Of a stretch of 24,583 nucleotides of DNA, positions 14,587 to 22,247 are shown piece by piece. Positions within the stretch are counted from its first letter, which is position 1; every line of letters starts with the position of its first letter. The position numbers were made by a program, and so were the translations under genes. Location: the NCBI GenBank assembly GCA_020024185.1, contig JAHHUD010000018.1, positions 1 to 24,583 on the forward strand, given 5' to 3'. Below the pieces are notes generated by a model. That model was not told where the DNA came from and ran no database searches. It saw only the letters and a program-made list of their open reading frames with translations. Source of the stretch: Oscillospiraceae bacterium (lineage in GTDB: Bacteria > Bacillota > Clostridia > Oscillospirales > Ruminococcaceae).

Positions 14587-16441
14587 AATTTTCCTTTATT
14601 TTTTCAACAATAGAATCTGCATCTATCTTACATTTTTTCTGTAATTCTGGAACATTAGCATGATAAACAGTATAATTATCAATACATTTATATTTATATA
14701 ATCCAGAAAATCCTGCTTCAAGTAATTCAAGTCCAATTTTTGCAGACACACTGCCATTTTTTACATGTTCTTCAAAACTATATACATATCTATAATTTTT
14801 TAATATTTCAATAGCTTGTTTTTCAATAGGATTTATAACATTAAGCTTTAATATAGAAATTTCTATACCTTGGTTTTTCAATATCTCTTTTGCTTTAAGT
14901 GCCTCGACAAACTGTCTACCATAGCAAACAATTATTGTATCTTTATTTTCCCCTATTAAATCATAGAAATTACCGGTACATTTATAATCTTTAACAAGAT
15001 TATCTTGTCCACCTCTTTGATAACGGATAACTTTTGGACCATTTACCTTGTTAATCAAATATTCTTGCCAATATTTAAGTTCATCGTAGTTTGATGGACA
15101 GATAATTGGAACATTGTCATAGTTTGCAAATATACTTAAATCATGTATACCCTGATGAGTTTCTCCATCACCTGGAACAAGACCAGCTCTATCTATAGCA
15201 AACATAACATTTAAGTTAAGCAAAGCTGTATCATGTATAAATGAGTCCATTGCTCTTTGCATAAATGTTGAATACACACAAACCACTGGTTTTAGGTTAT
15301 TTTTTGCAAGTGATGATGCAAAAGTAACAGCATGTTCTTCAGCCATACCTACATCAAAAAATCTATTTTTATGTTCTTTGTAGAAAAACTGAAGTCCTGT
15401 ACCATATTTCATAGCTGCAGTAATAGCACATAATTTTGTGTTAGTATTTGCCATATCAGAAAGGTTTCTGCCAAATACTGTTGAGAAAGAGTCGCTTGGG
15501 GCAACATCTGGGTCAGAAACTTTATCAACATTAAAACTTCCAACACCATGAAATGCTCCAGGATTTTCTTCTGCAGGTGTAAAGCCCTTCCCCTTAACAG
15601 TTATCATGTGTATAAATACTGGACCTTCAGCATATTTTGCAAACTTTAAAGCATTACATACTTGATAAATATCATTACCATCATTTACTTTATGATAAAT
15701 AAATCCAAGATCTTCAAAAAAAGTGCTTTTATATAGACTTCTTCTCACAGCTGATTTTGATAACGTAATTGCACTTGCGATTGGTTTGCCCAAAACCGGC
15801 ATTTTATCCAAAACAGATGTTACATTTTTTTTAGCTGCAATATATTCCTCGTTTGTTCTAAGATTTGATAAATAAGTTGACATTGCACCAACGTTTTTAG
15901 ATATAGACATTTTATTGTCATTTAAAATTACAATAAGATTATCCAAATCTTTACTTACGTTATTAAGTCCCTCATAAATCATACCACCAGTAAATGCACC
16001 ATCTCCGACCATGGCGATAACTTTACCTGGTTCACCTTTTATTTTTTTTGCAATAGCTGCACCCACTGCAACTGATATAGAAGTACTTCCATGCCCTGCA
16101 ATAAAAGCATCATGAATACTTTCATTTGGCGATGGAAAACCTGAAAGTCCTTCATTTTTTCTCAGTTTATCAAAACCATTTTTTCTCCCAGTGTAAATCT
16201 TATGTGTATAACACTGATGTCCAACATCAAAAATAAATTGATTAAGTGGTGTTGGAAAATAGTAGTGCATAGCTGTTATAGCTTCAACTGTACCTAAATT
16301 TGCAGAAAGATGCCCCCCAGTTTTTGAAACTTTATCAATCAAAAACTGACGCACCTCATCACAAAGTTCGGGAAGTTGACTCATTTTTAAATCAGCTACA
16401 TCTTCACTTCTATTTATAGTATCTAAAATTTTATAATTCAT
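14576..16441 (-). CDS. dxs: 1-deoxy-D-xylulose-5-phosphate synthase
   Basis: A 621-residue thiamine-diphosphate enzyme of normal length that condenses pyruvate and glyceraldehyde 3-phosphate, the first step of the MEP isoprenoid pathway. Recognisable segments are ANLGTVEAITAMHYYF (48-63), DVGHQCYTHKIYTGR (72-86), the ThDP motif GDGAFTGG (146-153) with NDNKMSIS (174-181), and catalytic Glu368 in GMAEEHAVTFA. DRAGLVPGDGETHQG follows at about 418. The C-terminal transketolase domain is complete. It lies 11 bases after the DUF212 gene and overlaps tlyA by 11 bases. Its position near ispA places precursor supply and prenyl chain elongation in one operon. Confidence 0.98.
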   Translation of the reverse strand: MNYKILDTINRSEDVADLKMSQLPELCDEVRQFLIDKVSKTGGHLSANLGTVEAITAMHYYFPTPLNQFIFDVGHQCYTHKIYTGRKNGFDKLRKNEGLSGFPSPNESIHDAFIAGHGSTSISVAVGAAIAKKIKGEPGKVIAMVGDGAFTGGMIYEGLNNVSKDLDNLIVILNDNKMSISKNVGAMSTYLSNLRTNEEYIAAKKNVTSVLDKMPVLGKPIASAITLSKSAVRRSLYKSTFFEDLGFIYHKVNDGNDIYQVCNALKFAKYAEGPVFIHMITVKGKGFTPAEENPGAFHGVGSFNVDKVSDPDVAPSDSFSTVFGRNLSDMANTNTKLCAITAAMKYGTGLQFFYKEHKNRFFDVGMAEEHAVTFASSLAKNNLKPVVCVYSTFMQRAMDSFIHDTALLNLNVMFAIDRAGLVPGDGETHQGIHDLSIFANYDNVPIICPSNYDELKYWQEYLINKVNGPKVIRYQRGGQDNLVKDYKCTGNFYDLIGENKDTIIVCYGRQFVEALKAKEILKNQGIEISILKLNVINPIEKQAIEILKNYRYVYSFEEHVKNGSVSAKIGLELLEAGFSGLYKYKCIDNYTVYHANVPELQKKCKIDADSIVEKIKENYEN

Positions 16442-16452
16442 AATTTTTATCC

Positions 16453-16914
16453 TTACATAATTGATGCAACAATTATGCCAACAATAATACCACCAACTAC
16501 TTCTAATGGTGTATGTCCCAGCATTTCTTTTAATTGCTTAACCTGTGGCATTTTTTGTTCATCAAAATGTGCTTTTTCAAGCCACATGTCAACTATTTGA
16601 TTTAATATTTTTGCTTGTTCTCCCGCTGCTCTTCTTACACCCATTGCATCATACATTACAACTGCGGCAAAAATTATAGATATTGCAAAACTTGGAGATT
16701 CCACTCCGCATAATTTTCCTGTAGCAATTGTCATTGCTATAACAAGAGCTGTGTGTGAGCTTGGCATTCCGCCTGCCCCAACCATTCTTTCCAGTTTTAA
16801 ATTTTTGGTAAGATAAAAATTTATAATTGTTTTTAATACCTGTGCTGTAAGCCATGAAAAGAATGATACTCTTATGATGTAATTGTTTACTATTCCATTT
16901 ACAATTTCCAGCAT
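16453..16914 (-). CDS. DUF212 divergent PAP2 family membrane protein
   Basis: A 153-residue protein with about four hydrophobic helices (about 8-35, 54-68, 76-92 and 138-153), so probably in the cytoplasmic membrane. Conserved motifs are AGGMPSSHTA (47-56), YDAMGVRRAAGEQA (88-101) and LGHTPLEVVGG (132-142). They resemble the PSGH and SRxxxxxH motifs of PAP2 lipid phosphatases in a shortened arrangement, hence the family name. Phosphatase activity has not been established from sequence. The place between ispA and dxs suggests a link to prenyl diphosphate or lipid metabolism, which is inference. It is separated by 13 bases from ispA and 11 from dxs. Confidence 0.9.
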   Translation of the reverse strand: MLEIVNGIVNNYIIRVSFFSWLTAQVLKTIINFYLTKNLKLERMVGAGGMPSSHTALVIAMTIATGKLCGVESPSFAISIIFAAVVMYDAMGVRRAAGEQAKILNQIVDMWLEKAHFDEQKMPQVKQLKEMLGHTPLEVVGGIIVGIIVASIM

Positions 16915-16927
16915 ATAATTTATCCTT

Positions 16928-17797
16928 TTATTTTTTTCTCTCTGATAATTTTTTTGTGTATTCTATAATCTGACTGGATTTATCTCCAAAGTAAGAATAC
17001 AGTAAATCATTTGACTGCTGTGTAAGCTCTTTAACTTGTATTTTAGAATCTTCCAATCCGTAAAGTGATATAAATGTAGATTTACCATTTTCTGCATCAC
17101 TTCCTATTGGTTTACCAAGTTCTTCCTGATTTCCTTCAACATCAAGAATATCATCAACGATTTGGAATACAAGACCTGTATTTGCAAAAAATACATTTAT
17201 AGCTTCTGTTTGCTCTTTCGTTAAATTGCATCCTATACTTCCCAATTTACCACATAAAGAAATAAGTTGTCCTGTTTTATTTCTATGTATTTTTGCAAGT
17301 TGTTCTTTGTTTGCCTTTTCTGTTTCAAACTTCAAGTCAAGTTCTTGCCCATAAATCATTCCCTTAGGGCCAATTGCGGCACAGATGTCCTTAATAGCCT
17401 GTACTTTTTCAGTTTCATTAAAATCATTTGAATTTACTACTGTTTCTATACCACATCCAATAAGTGCATCTCCGGCAAGCAAAGCAATATTTTCCGGAAA
17501 AGCTTTATGGCAAGAAGGTTTTCCTCTTCTCATGTCATCATTATCCATACATGGCAAATCATCATGTATAAGTGAATAACAGTGCACCATTTCAACAGCA
17601 CAAGCCAAATCTTTATATCTTGTCCAGTCCATGCCACACATATCAGCTGTGAGATAAATTAGCATTGCTCTTACTCTTTTGCCTGCGTTAAGCAAAGAGT
17701 ATCTTGCAGCTTGATTAACTTGGCTATCATCATAAAAATACAAGTCGCAGTTTTTTACCAAAGCTTTTTCTGTTTCTTGTAAATATTTATTTATCAT
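16928..17797 (-). CDS. ispA: short-chain polyprenyl diphosphate synthase (farnesyl/geranylgeranyl type)
   Basis: A 289-residue trans-prenyltransferase that joins isopentenyl diphosphate to allylic diphosphates. The first Asp-rich motif is DDLPCMD (residues 79-85), with the two-residue insertion typical of bacterial FPP synthases, followed by NDDMRRGKPSCHKAF. The second is DDILD (215-219) in QIVDDILDVEG. The basic segment GKRVR (39-43) binds the diphosphate. The product is most likely farnesyl diphosphate for undecaprenyl and quinone or carotenoid chains, but geranylgeranyl diphosphate cannot be excluded from sequence. It starts 3 bases after xseB, whose end carries its ribosome binding site (AAGGAG). 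The xseA-xseB-ispA order is conserved across bacteria. Confidence 0.95.
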   Translation of the reverse strand: MINKYLQETEKALVKNCDLYFYDDSQVNQAARYSLLNAGKRVRAMLIYLTADMCGMDWTRYKDLACAVEMVHCYSLIHDDLPCMDNDDMRRGKPSCHKAFPENIALLAGDALIGCGIETVVNSNDFNETEKVQAIKDICAAIGPKGMIYGQELDLKFETEKANKEQLAKIHRNKTGQLISLCGKLGSIGCNLTKEQTEAINVFFANTGLVFQIVDDILDVEGNQEELGKPIGSDAENGKSTFISLYGLEDSKIQVKELTQQSNDLLYSYFGDKSSQIIEYTKKLSERKK

Positions 17798-17800
17798 TAT

Positions 17801-17992
17801 CTAAACTCCTTCATACATTTTAGAGTTGATTTCTTCAATCTTAATTGAGGCAGATTGCAATTTTTCACTGCAAAAATTTATAAGCCTTGCCCCTTCTGCA
17901 TATAATTCAAGAGATTCATCAATAGAAACCTGATTTTCGCTTAAAATTTTGGAAATTTGCTCCAATCTTTCCATTGCCTGTTCAAATGTCAT
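17801..17992 (-). CDS. xseB: exodeoxyribonuclease VII small subunit
   Basis: A 63-residue, mostly helical protein of the XseB family. The sequence MTFEQAMERLEQISKILSE followed by SIDESLELYAEGARLINFC is the family hallmark. Several XseB chains wrap the XseA helices to form the exonuclease VII holoenzyme, which degrades single-stranded DNA from both ends. It starts 17 bases after xseA with AAAGGA as ribosome binding site and ends 3 bases before ispA. The size is normal. Confidence 0.95.
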   Translation of the reverse strand: MTFEQAMERLEQISKILSENQVSIDESLELYAEGARLINFCSEKLQSASIKIEEINSKMYEGV

Positions 17993-18009
17993 ATTTATGA
18001 ATTTCCTTT

Positions 18010-19215
18010 CTACTTTATAGTTTTTGTGCTTTCAACTATGCAATTGAGCTGTTGACTGTGTGTTCTTACAACAATCTTATCATTTTTATTTATTTTCTGC
18101 GTAGAAATAACGGCATTATCGTTCTTAAATACCAAAGAATAACCTTTTTTTAAATTTTGCAAAGGGTTATCGTTTTCTATTTTGTCAGATAAAAAATTCA
18201 GTTTCTGAATATTTTTATCAATGTTGTTTTTTATATTTTGAGTAATAAATCTACGATAGTTATTAATCTTATCTTGATTTTTTTGACATAAAACTTTTAC
18301 ATTATTAAAACCAGATGAATTTTTTATAATTTCTAAGTTAGACTTTTCTTTTGAAATTTTATCAATTGTCTGTGAATATATATTTCTATCTAACATTGCT
18401 ATTTGATATTGAAGTGATTGTATATCCGGAAAAACTACTTCTGCAGCAGCAGTTGGTGTTGCAACTCTCTTATCGCAAATATAGTCTAAAATTGTCCAGT
18501 CAATCTCATGTCCAACAGCACTAACTGTTGGTTTATTACAGTTAAATGCACATCTCGCAATATCTTCATCATTAAATATCCACATGTCTTCTTTACTTCC
18601 ACCACCACGTGCAATTATGATTACTTCTACGTCTGCTCTGGAATTTAAATTATTTATTGCATTTATAATTGAAGTTTTTGCATTGTCTCCTTGAACTCCA
18701 CATGGTGCTATAACAAGTTTTGCACAAGGAAATCTTCTGTTTGTAACACTTATAATATCCTGCAACGCTGCACCTGTCGCAGAAGTAGCAACTCCAACTA
18801 TAAATGGATATTGTGGTAGCTTTTTCTTGTGTTTTTCATCAAACAAACCTTCGCTGTTAAGCTTTTCTTTAAGCTTTTCAAGTGCGAGATGTTTAAGTCC
18901 AATACCACTTGGGAACATATCTGTTGCATAAAGTTGATATGTTCCATCACGTTCATATAAACTAACCTTGCCTTGTACAATGACTTTCATACCATTTTCA
19001 GGCAAAAACCCTAATTTTTTATTATATGTGCTAAACATCACTGTTTTTATTAAGGCTTTATCGTCCTTTAATGCAAAATAGTAATGTCCTGATTTATAGT
19101 GATTTACAAAATTTGAAATTTCCCCTTCAACTGCTATATCTAACAAATTAAAATCTTCTTCTAATATGCTTTTAACATAATTATTTAAAGCAGTAACGGT
19201 TAAAGTTCTATCCAT
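18010..19215 (-). CDS. xseA: exodeoxyribonuclease VII large subunit
   Basis: A 401-residue catalytic subunit of exonuclease VII, used in DNA repair and processing of single-stranded ends. The N-terminal OB fold covers about residues 1-100 (VEGEISNFVNHYKSGHYYFALKD near the start). The catalytic core has VGVATSATGAALQDII, IIIARGGGSKEDMW, VSAVGHEIDWTI and ATPTAAAEVVFPD. The coiled-coil region and a C-terminal segment ending in LKKGYSLV complete the family pattern. It is slightly shorter than the E. coli protein, mainly in the coiled coil. Its start overlaps the end of the TsaD paralogue by 8 bases, and AAAGG within that gene serves as the ribosome binding site. Confidence 0.97.
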   Translation of the reverse strand: MDRTLTVTALNNYVKSILEEDFNLLDIAVEGEISNFVNHYKSGHYYFALKDDKALIKTVMFSTYNKKLGFLPENGMKVIVQGKVSLYERDGTYQLYATDMFPSGIGLKHLALEKLKEKLNSEGLFDEKHKKKLPQYPFIVGVATSATGAALQDIISVTNRRFPCAKLVIAPCGVQGDNAKTSIINAINNLNSRADVEVIIIARGGGSKEDMWIFNDEDIARCAFNCNKPTVSAVGHEIDWTILDYICDKRVATPTAAAEVVFPDIQSLQYQIAMLDRNIYSQTIDKISKEKSNLEIIKNSSGFNNVKVLCQKNQDKINNYRRFITQNIKNNIDKNIQKLNFLSDKIENDNPLQNLKKGYSLVFKNDNAVISTQKINKNDKIVVRTHSQQLNCIVESTKTIK

Positions 19216-20140
19216 AAATCACCTTTCTTGCTGCAACAGCAGCTACACCTATTGCATTATCCTGAGAAAATAAAGCTTCTACAAAATAAGAGTTGTTAAG
19301 TTTTTTTAAAATAATTTCTCTTATTATATCGCTACTCATAACTCCGCCAGCAAAAACAATTGGCAAATCTCCATACAACTCTCTTGCGTTTTGTGCCATT
19401 TTTAAAAGTGTTTTTGCAATAAAGGATAAGCAATATTTGCATATATATTCATTATTATAACCTTGTTGTATCAGTTTATCACATTGATTTTCCAGTCCCG
19501 ACAAGTTGCAGTTAAGACCTTTTACACTAACTTTAGGTGAAAATTTCTCATCACATGCTGCCGCCATTTTTGATACATAGACACCAGCTGGAAATGAAAA
19601 TCCCAGCTTAACACCGAGCCTATCAACAGCTTGTCCTGCAAACAAATCTAAAGATGAACCAACTGTATCTTTGATTTTACCTTTTTCAACCAAAATCATA
19701 TCCGTTGTTCCACCAGAAACATGAAAAACAATAATTTTTTTATTATACAGTTCCTCATTGTTAAGATAGAATAAAGCACTATTTAGATGTCCGTCCTGGT
19801 GAGTTGTTTCTATAACAGGTATATTTTTTACCACTTTTATTGCCTGAGAAATAACCTTACCTACCAAAAAACAAGGCATATAAGAATTCTCTTCATTTGT
19901 AGGTTTTACTGATACACCAACAGCTTGTACATCAGACAAATCAAATTTACTGTGTACAAGCTCTAATACTTCTATTAAATTTTTTATGTGTCCAAATACT
20001 GCATCTTGTTGACGTAACCCACATTCCCCTTGTTTTACTGTCAAAAAATGCTTTTCATTAAGTACTACTTGTTTTTTTTCGTAATCTATGACTGATATTG
20101 ATGTTGCATAGTTACTTGTATCAATACCTAAAGCTAACAT
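19208..20140 (-). CDS. TsaD/Kae1-like paralogue of unknown function
   Basis: A 310-residue ASKHA-fold protein of the Kae1/TsaD superfamily, often labelled O-sialoglycoprotein endopeptidase. Family motifs are IDTSNYATS (residues 6-14), VSGGTTDM (141-148), DLFAGQAVDRLG (165-176), FPAG and SKMA, GGVMSS (265-270) and SQDNAIG (292-298). The metal ligands of true TsaD appear retained: His114 and His118 in THQDGH, where TsaD has HHMEGH, and Asp294. The first His of that motif is Thr here, and the protein is about 25-30 residues shorter than typical TsaD, so I read it as a paralogue and not the tRNA t6A enzyme itself. The canonical tsaD, with tsaB and tsaE, is not in the window. It is tied to its neighbours: its ATG overlaps the nusB stop (TAATG) and its end overlaps xseA by 8 bases. 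Function is unknown. Confidence 0.85.
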   Translation of the reverse strand: MLALGIDTSNYATSISVIDYEKKQVVLNEKHFLTVKQGECGLRQQDAVFGHIKNLIEVLELVHSKFDLSDVQAVGVSVKPTNEENSYMPCFLVGKVISQAIKVVKNIPVIETTHQDGHLNSALFYLNNEELYNKKIIVFHVSGGTTDMILVEKGKIKDTVGSSLDLFAGQAVDRLGVKLGFSFPAGVYVSKMAAACDEKFSPKVSVKGLNCNLSGLENQCDKLIQQGYNNEYICKYCLSFIAKTLLKMAQNARELYGDLPIVFAGGVMSSDIIREIILKKLNNSYFVEALFSQDNAIGVAAVAARKVIYG

Positions 20141-20556
20141 TAGTTTTCACTTTTATCTTTTGCAATTGCACCCAAAACACCATTAACAAACTGATAATCG
20201 TTGTCACCAGCAAATTTTTTGCAGATTTCAACAGCTTCATTAATAATGATACTATCCATATCTTTTTCTTCAGAAAATAGCATTTCAGCCACACTTAATC
20301 GAAGAATTGCACTTGCAACTCTTGAAATTCTTGATTGTGTCCATTTTTGGAGTTTGCTTTCAATAACGTCATTAACTTCTTCTGCGTGATTGTAGTAGTT
20401 GTTTATGAGACTAATAGCAAAAGAATCTAGCATATAATCTTCGTATTCTGGTACTTCTTGAGTCAGTGTCAAAATTTCTTCTATGTCATTTGAGCTGAAT
20501 CCTGCTTCAAATACAGCAATAAATGCGTTTTCTCTAGCCTTACGTCTTGTTATCAT
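20140..20556 (-). CDS. nusB: transcription antitermination factor NusB
   Basis: A 138-residue helical protein of the NusB family, which with NusE (S10) binds boxA RNA and supports antitermination of rRNA operons. The start MITRRKARENAFIAVFE is the family signature (normally RRxAReLAlqaLy). Other conserved parts are WTQSRISRVASAILRLSVAEMLF (about 70-92) and IIINEAVEICKKFAGDNDYQFVNGVLGAI (about 103-131). The ATG lies 9 bases from GGAAGG. The stop shares a base with the start of the TsaD paralogue. A GC-rich hairpin separates it from the asp23 gene, and there is no other promoter in the 76-base gap, so expression probably depends on read-through from the asp23 promoter. Confidence 0.96.
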   Translation of the reverse strand: MITRRKARENAFIAVFEAGFSSNDIEEILTLTQEVPEYEDYMLDSFAISLINNYYNHAEEVNDVIESKLQKWTQSRISRVASAILRLSVAEMLFSEEKDMDSIIINEAVEICKKFAGDNDYQFVNGVLGAIAKDKSEN

Positions 20557-20581
20557 AAAATTTTACCTTCCTGTTTAATAT

Positions 20582-20609
20582 TCCCTCCCATCGTCAATGG
20601 TGGGAGGGA
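20582..20609 (-). other. GC-rich hairpin between asp23 and nusB, without a U tract
   Basis: A perfect 9-bp stem, TCCCTCCCA (20582-20590) with TGGGAGGGA (20601-20609), and a 10-base loop stand out against the AT-rich surroundings. On the minus strand the hairpin is followed by ATATTAAAC instead of a run of U, so it is not a standard terminator. It could pause RNA polymerase, terminate partially or protect the 3' end of a processed asp23 message. Confidence 0.7.
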
Positions 20610-20632
20610 TATATAATTTTCATTTTATTACT

Positions 20633-20986
20633 TTAGATTTCTGCCTGTATACCTACAACAATAATGTTAACTTTTGAAACAGCAACTTCTGTCATGTTTT
20701 GAACACTTGCCTTAACAGCTTCTTGAACATTTTTGCAAACAGTTGGAACTTTACTGCCATATTTTACAACAATATTCACATTCAATTCTGCAACACCGTC
20801 ACACATATTAACATCAACAGCTTTTGGCAAATTTGTTTTTGCAAAAATACCTCTTACGCCAGAAGATCCTGTGGAAACTTCAGCAACTCCATCAACTTCC
20901 AAAGCTGCAAGTTTTGCAACCTTTTCAATTACTCCGGTAGATATATATAAGTTGCCAATTTTTTGGTTTGTTTTTTTAACTTCCAT
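20633..20986 (-). CDS. Asp23/Gls24 family envelope stress protein
   Basis: A 117-residue protein of the Asp23 (DUF322) family. The pattern GNLYISTGVIEKVAKLAALEVDGVAEV near the N terminus and LNVNIVVKYGSKVPTVCKNVQEAVKASVQNMT in the second half is diagnostic. In Staphylococcus, Asp23 is an abundant membrane-associated protein linked to cell-envelope homeostasis; copies next to nusB (YqhY in Bacillus) have been linked to control of lipid (acetyl-CoA carboxylase) synthesis. The position directly before nusB matches YqhY. The protein has no signal peptide or membrane segment. It is the first gene behind a strong extended -10 promoter and is separated from nusB by a hairpin, so it may be made in excess over the rest of the operon. 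Confidence 0.93.
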   Translation of the reverse strand: MEVKKTNQKIGNLYISTGVIEKVAKLAALEVDGVAEVSTGSSGVRGIFAKTNLPKAVDVNMCDGVAELNVNIVVKYGSKVPTVCKNVQEAVKASVQNMTEVAVSKVNIIVVGIQAEI

Positions 20987-21012
20987 ATTGTATACCTCCG
21001 TATATGCTGTAT

Positions 21013-21041
21013 ATTATACCACTATTTATTAAATATAACAA
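21013..21041 (-). promoter_or_regulatory. sigma-A promoter of the asp23-nusB-...-recN operon
   Basis: The minus strand has TTGTTA (21041-21036), a 17-base spacer and a perfect TATAAT (21018-21013) preceded by TGG (extended -10). Transcription would start near 21006, giving a leader of only about 20 bases that carries CGGAGG before the asp23 ATG. It sits directly after the spoIIIAH stop codon. Confidence 0.9.
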
Positions 21042-21043
21042 CA

Positions 21044-21673
21044 CTATTTTACTTCAATTACAACAATATTTTGTGAATTGATAGTAGTTTTATTCAAAAC
21101 TATATCTCTTATTTGTGCAACATTCTGTTTTGTAAGTTCATTTCCAGCCACTTTGACAGCAACTGTTATTTTACCGTCGTTTATAAACGCAACACAGTCT
21201 GTAAAACCTTTTGCTTTTACAAGGTTTTCTATATCAGTTTCAGTTGTTATATCCTGAACTATGCTGGATAATTTTTCTGTTGCATCTTTCTTTTCTTCTT
21301 CGCTTATTTTTGCATTTTTCAATGTTTTTTTCAACACATCAAGAGCTTCATCACGAGATTTTTGTCTTGATAATCTTGTTTCTTCAAAATATTTTTCAGC
21401 AGATTTTTCAGATGTTGCAACCAATTGTGCATCACCATAATTTTTTGTTTCTTCTTCGGTTGATGTTTCTAATAGGTCACCTTCTGAATTTATTGCAGTT
21501 TTTTCAATAAAATCATAGTTACTAAGGTCTTCTGCCGGTGCATTTGTATTTTCTGTCATAATATGTAAATCTGCTCCTGCTCGTGAATATTGCCAATTTA
21601 GGTATACAGCAACTACTAATGCCATTGATAATGCCATAAGTGTTATTTTTCTTTGTCTGTCCAATTTTTTCAT
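21044..21673 (-). CDS. spoIIIAH: stage III sporulation protein AH
   Basis: A 209-residue SpoIIIAH. One N-terminal transmembrane helix (about residues 8-26, KITLMALSMALVVAVYLNW) anchors a soluble domain of the YscJ/FliF-like ring-building fold at the C terminus (about 130-209, including ENLVKAKGFTDCVAF). In Bacillus, SpoIIIAH in the mother-cell membrane binds SpoIIQ of the forespore, forming the zipper and channel between the two cells. A 14-residue longer frame exists, but the ATG at 21673 lies 9 bases after GGAGG and gives the usual MKKLDRQRK start. It is the last gene of the spoIIIA operon. No terminator follows before the asp23 promoter. Confidence 0.95.
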   Translation of the reverse strand: MKKLDRQRKITLMALSMALVVAVYLNWQYSRAGADLHIMTENTNAPAEDLSNYDFIEKTAINSEGDLLETSTEEETKNYGDAQLVATSEKSAEKYFEETRLSRQKSRDEALDVLKKTLKNAKISEEEKKDATEKLSSIVQDITTETDIENLVKAKGFTDCVAFINDGKITVAVKVAGNELTKQNVAQIRDIVLNKTTINSQNIVVIEVK

Positions 21674-21693
21674 AGTTAAAAGCCTCCAATGTT

Positions 21694-22245
21694 TTATCGC
21701 ATTTTTGTTACGCAAATTTTATGTGTTGGTACATTCAGCACAACTGATACTGAATTTGTAACTGCACTTACAACTGATACGTCATCTGCACCACTGCAAA
21801 CAACTGCAACTCCTTGTATTGTGGGTTGTAAAACTTTTTCTACAAGAGCAGAATTATTTCCTGAATTATTTACAATCACCACTTCATTTTCAAAAGTATT
21901 TTTAGATACTTCTTGATTTCTATCTTGATTTTTATCATTTTTATAGTCATTTACATTTTTTTCTTTTTGTGCGTAAATATTTTCTTCTCCAGATTCCAAA
22001 GTTATCATAACTTTTACATTTCCCACACCATTTATTTCTTTAAGTAAAGATGTGATTTCTTTCTCTGTCTGAACCTTATATTCATTGATAGAATAATGTT
22101 CTGTAGATTTATTTCCTTTATTAGAAGAAAAGTCCATTTCACTTATTAAAATCAAAAATATACCGACTATTCCAATCACAATAAAAATATTTTGCTTTCC
22201 TTTTTGAGATATTTTCTCAATAATTTTCATAACATCAATTTTCAC
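21694..22245 (-). CDS. spoIIIAG: stage III sporulation protein AG
   Basis: A 183-residue SpoIIIAG. A single transmembrane helix (about 16-36, FIVIGIVGIFLILISEM) precedes a mother-cell-side soluble domain that in Bacillus assembles a large ring of the feeding-tube channel. Conserved parts are EKEITSLLKEINGVGNVKVMITLESGEE and the C-terminal region ALVEKVLQPTIQGVAVVCSGAD. The frame runs back over spoIIIAF to 22299, but the GTG at 22245 is 7 bases from AGGAG and lies 2 bases after the spoIIIAF stop, so GTG is the likely start. It ends 20 bases before spoIIIAH. Confidence 0.95.
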   Translation of the reverse strand: MKIDVMKIIEKISQKGKQNIFIVIGIVGIFLILISEMDFSSNKGNKSTEHYSINEYKVQTEKEITSLLKEINGVGNVKVMITLESGEENIYAQKEKNVNDYKNDKNQDRNQEVSKNTFENEVVIVNNSGNNSALVEKVLQPTIQGVAVVCSGADDVSVVSAVTNSVSVVLNVPTHKICVTKMR

Positions 22246-22247
22246 TT

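Noticed and set aside
21674..21715. Upstream 14-residue extension of spoIIIAH
   Set aside because: It overlaps the end of spoIIIAG and has no ribosome binding site, whereas the ATG at 21673 has a well-spaced GGAGG.
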